Assembly: GCA_035291605.1 (NCBI GenBank)
Contig: DATDRS010000384.1
Coordinates: 1 to 9,397, forward strand
Source: DATDRS01 sp035291605
GTDB taxonomy: Bacteria > Chloroflexota > Anaerolineae > Anaerolineales > UBA6663
DNA: 9,397 nt
Direction of reading: 5' to 3'
Shown here: piece by piece, positions 5,417-9,397 of the stretch
Numbering within the stretch: position 1 is the first letter of the stretch
Layout: every line of letters starts with the position of its first letter
The notes under the pieces: model-generated
Database searches by the model: none
Seen by the model: only the letters and a program-made list of their open reading frames with translations
What the model was told of the DNA's origin: nothing
Program-made: the position numbers and the translations under genes

Positions 5417-6739
5417 TTACGGCGTCTCCCCTAGCGCCTCCAGCGCTTTCATCGCCTCTTCATCGCCCGGATGCCACTTGAGCGTTTCGCGGTAATCGGC
5501 GATCGCCTGGTCGCGGAGGCCGAGCGTTTCTTCGGCCTGGCCGCGCCAGGAGTAGGCCTCCTCGAGGCCGGGGACGTTGGCGCTCTCAATCGCGAAGGTG
5601 GCGAGGTCAATCACGTCCTGGTAGCGCGCCATCTGGTAGTAGGAACGATAAGGGCCGAACTGATACCACAACATGCGATAGGGCAGGCCGATGCGCCGGG
5701 CCTGATCGTAAGCCGCCGCCGCGCCCGCGTAATCCCTGAGATAGGAAAGGTTCGTGCCGACGTTGAACCACGCGAAGGCGGCGTCCTGCCCGGTGAGCGT
5801 GAGGGCCTCGTACTGGGCGCGGGCGAGGGCATCGCGGTAATTCTGGTCGAGGTCCGCCGCCGGGCCGAGCAGGGAAACGACCTGGGCGTCCCGCTCCGCT
5901 CCGGCCGGGAAGGCGACGACGTAGAGGAAGTTGAACGCGCGCCAGTGCGTCGCTAACTCGTCGTAGGAGAGTCTGATGTCCGGGCCGCGATAGGTGTCCT
6001 GCAGGATGAACACGCGCCGCGCGTCATCATAGCCCGCGAACACAGAGTAGTGCCCGAACCAGTCCTTGCACCGCTCGGTGTTCTCGCAGACAAAGCCCTT
6101 CTCCACCAGCACGGGGTAGCCCGCGGCGATGAAACGCTTGAGCGTGTCCACGTCGCCGTTCACGCGGATGTAGGCGTCGAAACCCTGCGTGAGCAGGTAC
6201 TCGTAAAGTTCGCGCGGCGAGACATTTTTGTCGTCCTGATTCGGTTTAAGTACGGGGGCGGCAATCTTTTGGTTCCCGTCCCAGCCCCAGTAACTCAGGT
6301 TAACCGCGAGCGAGGCTGGGCCGCAGTTGTTGTAGAGTTGATATTCGTGCTTGAAGCCCGTGAGGATGACTGTGGAGGGCGGGGTCGCCGTGGGAGTGCG
6401 GACGACGAGCGTTGCGGCGGCGGGGGGAGTGATGTCAGAAGACGCCGCCAGCGGAGTCGCCGTCGCCATCGGCTGCGGGGAGGGAGTCGCCGAAGGGAAG
6501 GTCAAAGCCGGGGCCGCCGCCGCCCCTGCGGGTGTCGGGACGATATCTGGGTGCGGGGCAATCACGTCGCGCGCCTGCCCCCACCACGTCTGCACGCGAA
6601 AGCGCACGCTGGGGATGTCCTCGTAGGCCCACCAGCCTCCCAGCCCCACCGCAAGCATCAACGCACCCAAGCTGAGGAGCGCCAGCGGCCAGGCAGCGCG
6701 GGCGCGGCTCACACGGCGCGCCATGACACGGGAACGCAT
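5417..6739 (-). CDS. Membrane-anchored C39-like cysteine peptidase with C-terminal TPRs
   Basis: A 440-aa protein with an Arg-rich N-terminus and one membrane segment (about 17-38), so most of it should lie outside the cytoplasm. A Pro/Ala/Thr linker spans about 62-122. Residues 128-276 form a C39-like (Peptidase_C39_2) papain-fold domain: C139 in NNCGPASLA, H230 in GHYSVFAGYD and D248 in LQDTYRG are the likely catalytic residues. A second Cys pair, C218 and C224, may form a disulfide. Residues 320-430 look like tetratricopeptide repeats (AFAWFNVGTNLSYLRDYAGA; EAYSWRGQAEETLGLRDQAI). The reading frame is open upstream to 7117, but that part runs over the opposite-strand regulator and its operator, so I chose ATG 6739, just after a TATAAT. 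An internal ATG at 6724 is an alternative. It heads the envelope operon; substrate unknown. Confidence 0.82.
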   Translation of the reverse strand: MRSRVMARRVSRARAAWPLALLSLGALMLAVGLGGWWAYEDIPSVRFRVQTWWGQARDVIAPHPDIVPTPAGAAAAPALTFPSATPSPQPMATATPLAASSDITPPAAATLVVRTPTATPPSTVILTGFKHEYQLYNNCGPASLAVNLSYWGWDGNQKIAAPVLKPNQDDKNVSPRELYEYLLTQGFDAYIRVNGDVDTLKRFIAAGYPVLVEKGFVCENTERCKDWFGHYSVFAGYDDARRVFILQDTYRGPDIRLSYDELATHWRAFNFLYVVAFPAGAERDAQVVSLLGPAADLDQNYRDALARAQYEALTLTGQDAAFAWFNVGTNLSYLRDYAGAAAAYDQARRIGLPYRMLWYQFGPYRSYYQMARYQDVIDLATFAIESANVPGLEEAYSWRGQAEETLGLRDQAIADYRETLKWHPGDEEAMKALEALGETP

Positions 6740-6746
6740 GGGGCGG

Positions 6747-6778
6747 ATTATACCAGCGGAGGAAAGGGCAAATTTCAA
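6747..6778 (-). promoter_or_regulatory. Probable promoter giving a leaderless peptidase transcript
   Basis: TATAAT on the minus strand at 6747-6752 lies only 7 bases before the ATG at 6739. Normal spacing from -10 to the start site puts transcription initiation at about 6740-6739, so the mRNA would start at or next to the start codon. No SD is visible. The best -35 match, TTGAAA (6773-6778), is at a long 20-bp spacing. Confidence 0.5.
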
Positions 6779-6783
6779 ATTCA

Positions 6784-6807
6784 GGCGGCTTGACCGCCGC
6801 ACGGCGG
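6784..6807. promoter_or_regulatory. GC-rich palindrome inside the metal-operon promoter
   Basis: CCGCCG (6794-6799), CA, CGGCGG (6802-6807) is a perfect 6-2-6 dyad. The preceding GGCGG (6784-6788) can also pair with 6794-6798. The dyad occupies the -35/-10 spacer of the arsR promoter and is upstream of both predicted start sites. If functional it acts as DNA, for example as a second regulator site; chance in GC-rich sequence is possible. Confidence 0.4.
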
Positions 6808-6818
6808 CGAGGTAATAT
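6790..6818 (+). promoter_or_regulatory. Promoter of the metal sensor/ATPase operon
   Basis: TTGACC (6790-6795, 5 of 6 matches) is followed after exactly 17 bp by TAATAT (6813-6818, 4 of 6). Transcription would start near 6825, about 35 nt before the regulator ATG. The -10 hexamer overlaps the left arm of the AT-rich dyad, as expected for a repressor that blocks RNA polymerase. Confidence 0.6.
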
Positions 6819-6847
6819 ATCATCACATTTTGATATATTGATATATC
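6814..6847. promoter_or_regulatory. Probable ArsR/SmtB-type operator
   Basis: AATATATCA (6814-6822) and TGATATATT (6831-6839) are perfect inverted repeats separated by 8 bp. A further half site follows directly, so TGATATAT occurs twice in tandem (6831-6846), and 6832-6847 is itself a 7-2-7 dyad. AT-rich dyads of this kind over the -10 are typical ArsR/SmtB targets. It lies immediately upstream of the regulator gene. Three half sites could allow two alternative or cooperative dimer positions. Confidence 0.7.
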
Positions 6848-6859
6848 GGGTTTGCCGCC

Positions 6860-7228
6860 ATGCTGATGACTGCTAAAGTTCAATCCATTGATCTTCGCGC
6901 CAAACTTTTCCGCGGCTTTAGCGACCCTTCGCGCCTGAGCATTCTCGAAGCCCTGCGCGACGGGCCGCTCACCGTGACCGAGATCGTGGAGGCCACCGGC
7001 CTCTCGCAACCTAACGCCTCCAACCACCTCAGCTGCCTGAGGGATTGCGGCCTGTTGAGCGCCGAGCCACACGGGCGGTTTGTCTATTACCAGCTGAGCG
7101 ACAAGCGCGTGGCGCAACTGCTGCGCCTCGCCGACGAACTGCTGGCCGATGTGGCGAAGGGCGTGTATGAATGCACCCGCTATACTCCCCCTAAGGAGGC
7201 AAAACGTGGCTCACGCTCAGACGATTGA
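6860..7228 (+). CDS. ArsR/SmtB-family metal-sensing repressor, CmtR-like
   Basis: A 122-aa winged-helix repressor that should leave its operator when it binds toxic metal. The N-terminal helices hold FSDPSRLSILEAL (20-32). The recognition helix SQPNASNHLSCLRDCG (49-64) carries C59 and C63 as Cys-X3-Cys. The wing is GRFVYYQLS (72-80), and the C-terminal tail has C105. This matches the known Cd/Pb sensor CmtR of Mycobacterium tuberculosis, whose ligands are a Cys-X3-Cys pair plus a C-terminal Cys, and whose surrounding sequence is nearly the same (SNHLSCLRGCG, from memory). Cd(II)/Pb(II) sensing is therefore likely; Zn(II) is less so. ATG 6860 has no clear SD, and ATG 6866 is an alternative start. 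The 3' end overlaps the ATPase start by 23 bp, indicating one operon. Autoregulation is expected from the adjacent operator. Confidence 0.88.
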   Translation: MLMTAKVQSIDLRAKLFRGFSDPSRLSILEALRDGPLTVTEIVEATGLSQPNASNHLSCLRDCGLLSAEPHGRFVYYQLSDKRVAQLLRLADELLADVAKGVYECTRYTPPKEAKRGSRSDD

Positions 7229-9371
7229 AGTCCCCGTGCGCGGGATGGACTGCGCCGAGTGCACGCAGCATGTGCAGCACGCGATTGCGGCTCTGCCCGG
7301 CGTCGAGGCGGTGGATGTTTTTCTGGCCTCGGAGAAGGCGGTGATCCAGCTCGACCCGGCCCGCGTGGACCTGCCCACGATTCGCAAAGCGGTGGAAGGC
7401 GCGGGATATTCTGTGGCCGACTTGGCAGCGCATCTTGAGCGGAGCGGCGAAGCCGCACAGTCGAAGGACGCGCCAGCCGACCTCGGCGATTTCACCCATC
7501 GCATCCTGACTCTCTTCGGCCTCGTCTTCGGCGCGGTGCTGTTCGTCGTCGTCATCGGCGAGTGGTTCGGATTGTTTGAAATGGTCACTGAGCGCGTGCC
7601 GTGGCCGATGGGACTGGCGATGGTGTTGGTCGCGGGCTATCCCGTGTTTCGCAACGTCATCCGCGCAGCGCTCAAAGGGCAGGTCATCGCGCACACGCTG
7701 ATGAGCGCCGGCGTGCTGGCTGCGCTGGTCGTGGGCGAGTGGGCCACGGCCGCCGTCGTCGTGTTCTTCATGCGCGTGGGCGACTACGCCGAGCACTTCA
7801 CCACCGAGCGCGCCCGCCGCGCCGTGAAGGACCTGACCGCGCTCGCCCCGCAAATGGCGCGCGTCGAACGCGCTGGCGTAGAGCAGGAAGTCCCCATCGC
7901 CGAAGTCCGAGTCGGAGAAACGGCGATTGTGCGGCCCGGCGAGAAAATCCCGGTGGACGGCGAAGTGATGGCGGGGCAGGCCACGGTGGATCAGGCGGCG
8001 ATTACCGGCGAGTCTATGCCCATCGAGGTCGGGCCGGGCGCGAAAGTTTTCGCGGCGACCTTTGCCAGGTTGGGGAGCCTGCGGGTGCGCGCCACGCATG
8101 TGGGCGCGGAGACTACCTTCGGGCGCGTGATTAAACTCGTCGAGGAGGCCGAAGCGCATCGCGCCGGCGTCCAGCGCCTCGCCGACCGGTTCTCAGGCTA
8201 CTACCTGCCGGTCGTCGCGGGCATCGCCGCGTTGACCTTTCTGATTCGCCGTGACCCGCTCGCGACGGCGGCGGTGCTGGTCGTGGCCTGCTCGTGCTCG
8301 TTTGCGCTCGCCACGCCGATCGCGATGCTGGCCTCGATTGGCGCGGGCGCGAAACGCGGCCTGCTCATCAAGGGCGGCAAGTATCTGGAGGCGCTCGCCC
8401 GCGCGGATGTGCTGTTGATTGACAAGACCGGGACGCTGACGCTGGGGCGACCGCAGATCACGGATATGGCTGATTTTAGATTGCTGATTGCCGATAGGCT
8501 TGAGACCGCAACGGCTCAATCAACCATCAACCCTCCACCCTCACAAATCCTCCAACTGGCCGCCTCCGCCGAGCGGTATTCCGAGCATCCGCTGGCCGAG
8601 GCGGTGCGCGCCGCCGCGCGCGAGCGAGGCCTCTCCCTGCTGGAGCCGCAGGCCTTCGAGGCGATTCCCGGCCTGGGAGTGCGGGCAAGAGTTGACGGCT
8701 GCACGGTGACCGTCGGCAGTCGTCGCATGGTAGGGCAAGATGGCATCTTGCCCCGCGCTGCCGAACTGGAGGCGCAAGGGAAAACGGTGTTGTACGTGAG
8801 CCGGGACGATCAACTCATCGGCCTGCTCGCCGCCGCCGACACCCCCCGCCCCGAAGCGCCCGAGGCCCTCGCCGCCGTGCGCGCGCTCGGCGTACAGCGG
8901 ATTGAACTGCTCACAGGCGACAACGAGCGGACGGCGGCCGCGCTCGCGGAGCGCCTCGGCGTGCAATACCGCGCCAACCTCCTGCCAGAGGAGAAAATCG
9001 CCATCGTGAGAGACTATCAGGCCAAAGGCCACACGGTCATCATGGTCGGCGACGGCGTGAACGACGCGCCCGCGCTGGCGCAGGCGGACGTGGGCATTGC
9101 GATGGGCGCGGCGGGGACCGACGTGGCGCTGGAGGCCGCGCACATCGCGCTCATGCGCGAGGATTGGCGGCTGGTGCCCGACGTGCTCCGCATCGCCCGG
9201 CGGACGATGCGCGTGGTGAAGATGAACATCGCCTTCACCGCCGTTTACAACCTCGCGGGATTGTCGCTGGCCGCGCTGGGTTTTCTGCCGCCCATCTTCG
9301 CCGCCGCCGCGCAATCCCTGCCGGATATCGGCATCCTCGCAAATTCCTCCCGGCTTTTGCGGCAGAGGTAA
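7206..9371 (+). CDS. P1B-type heavy-metal-translocating ATPase with CSC metal motif
   Basis: From GTG 7206, with SD AAGGAGG at 7193-7199 (6-nt spacing), the protein has 721 aa. An upstream ATG at 7149 lacks such a site. Residues about 6-70 form a heavy-metal-associated domain with GMDCAEC (C16, C19). Eight membrane helices are expected: about 99-190 hold the first four, 333-373 the next two and the C-terminus the last two. The actuator loop has TGES (267-270). The membrane metal site reads CSC (362-364) where CPC is usual. The phosphorylation site is D406 in DKTGTLT, the nucleotide-domain HP motif is H461-P462, and the hinge is GDGVND (615-620). The last helices hold YN (681-682) and QSLPD (703-707), not the standard copper signature. 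It would pump soft metal out using ATP. The regulator points to Cd/Pb/Zn, but the specificity subgroup is unassigned. Residues 423-447 are an extra loop encoded by repeats. Confidence 0.9.
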   Translation: MAHAQTIEVPVRGMDCAECTQHVQHAIAALPGVEAVDVFLASEKAVIQLDPARVDLPTIRKAVEGAGYSVADLAAHLERSGEAAQSKDAPADLGDFTHRILTLFGLVFGAVLFVVVIGEWFGLFEMVTERVPWPMGLAMVLVAGYPVFRNVIRAALKGQVIAHTLMSAGVLAALVVGEWATAAVVVFFMRVGDYAEHFTTERARRAVKDLTALAPQMARVERAGVEQEVPIAEVRVGETAIVRPGEKIPVDGEVMAGQATVDQAAITGESMPIEVGPGAKVFAATFARLGSLRVRATHVGAETTFGRVIKLVEEAEAHRAGVQRLADRFSGYYLPVVAGIAALTFLIRRDPLATAAVLVVACSCSFALATPIAMLASIGAGAKRGLLIKGGKYLEALARADVLLIDKTGTLTLGRPQITDMADFRLLIADRLETATAQSTINPPPSQILQLAASAERYSEHPLAEAVRAAARERGLSLLEPQAFEAIPGLGVRARVDGCTVTVGSRRMVGQDGILPRAAELEAQGKTVLYVSRDDQLIGLLAAADTPRPEAPEALAAVRALGVQRIELLTGDNERTAAALAERLGVQYRANLLPEEKIAIVRDYQAKGHTVIMVGDGVNDAPALAQADVGIAMGAAGTDVALEAAHIALMREDWRLVPDVLRIARRTMRVVKMNIAFTAVYNLAGLSLAALGFLPPIFAAAAQSLPDIGILANSSRLLRQR
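8472..8544. repeat. Opposed heptamer arrays inside the ATPase gene
   Basis: Four units GATTTTA, GATTGCT, GATTGCC and GATAGGC run from 8472 to 8499. After 17 bp, units CAATCAA, CCATCAA, CCCTCCA and CCCTCAC (8517-8544) follow, roughly in inverse orientation. The stretch is less GC-rich than the flanking coding sequence and keeps the reading frame. It encodes residues 423-447, between the phosphorylation site and the HP motif. Confidence 0.65.
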
Positions 9372-9397
9372 ATCGCCGCGAATTGCACGAATTCCCG

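Noticed and set aside
4230..5495. Plus-strand frame of 421 codons opposite the murJ-like gene
   Set aside because: Its composition (Glu/Asp/Arg/Gly runs) mirrors an antisense reading of hydrophobic codons, and it lacks an SD and recognisable motifs.
6740..7117. N-terminal extension of the peptidase frame
   Set aside because: The extra codons run across the divergent promoter, the operator and the opposite-strand regulator gene; the membrane-anchor start at 6739 fits the promoter.
7149..7205. Longer ATPase start at ATG 7149
   Set aside because: No SD precedes it and it adds 19 residues ahead of the metal-binding domain; GTG 7206 has a strong SD at ideal spacing.
7206..9371. Copper exporter (CopA) assignment
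   Set aside because: The CPC motif and the copper-type MxxSS signature in the last helix are absent, and the linked regulator resembles a Cd/Pb sensor, not a copper one.

Overview
The window is high-GC bacterial chromosomal DNA with compact, codon-biased genes, short gene junctions and many short tandem repeats. Protein content (a MurJ-type flippase, a PQQ-type sugar dehydrogenase lipoprotein, a C39-like peptidase with TPRs, a single-domain AAA ATPase) together with this repeat style suggests a Chloroflexota (Anaerolineae-like) genome. That placement is inferred from recollection of such genomes, not proven. No mobile-element genes, rRNA, tRNA or CRISPR arrays were seen.

Layout. (1) 1-1141, minus strand: a nucleoside hydrolase followed by the first 46 codons of a PfkB/ribokinase-family kinase, probably a nucleoside-ribose salvage pair. 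A 24-bp hairpin built from 9-bp repeats separates them. (2) 1142-1293: a divergent promoter region with an AT-rich heptamer array. (3) 1294-2700, plus strand: a AAA+ ATPase with an unrecognised N-terminal half and an unusual Walker B. (4) 2725-6739, minus strand: an apparent operon of C39-like peptidase/TPR membrane protein, MurJ-like flippase and PQQ-dependent sugar dehydrogenase lipoprotein. MurJ and the dehydrogenase overlap by 4 bp, and a hairpin lies between the peptidase and MurJ. This set looks like a cell-envelope module. (5) 6740-6859: a second divergent promoter region, with an AT-rich dyad operator and a GC-rich palindrome. (6) 6860-9371, plus strand: a CmtR-like ArsR/SmtB metal sensor overlapping by 23 bp a P1B-type heavy-metal ATPase whose membrane metal site reads CSC instead of CPC. 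This is a self-regulated metal-efflux operon. Bases 9372-9397 hold nothing recognisable. There is no gene-free stretch longer than 300 bases.

The most distinctive signals are the CSC ATPase paired with a Cys-X3-Cys sensor, and 7-, 8- and 9-bp tandem repeats. The repeats occur in intergenic hairpins and a promoter, and also inside genes, where they encode a lipoprotein signal peptide, a Pro-rich linker and an extra loop in the ATPase nucleotide-binding domain.
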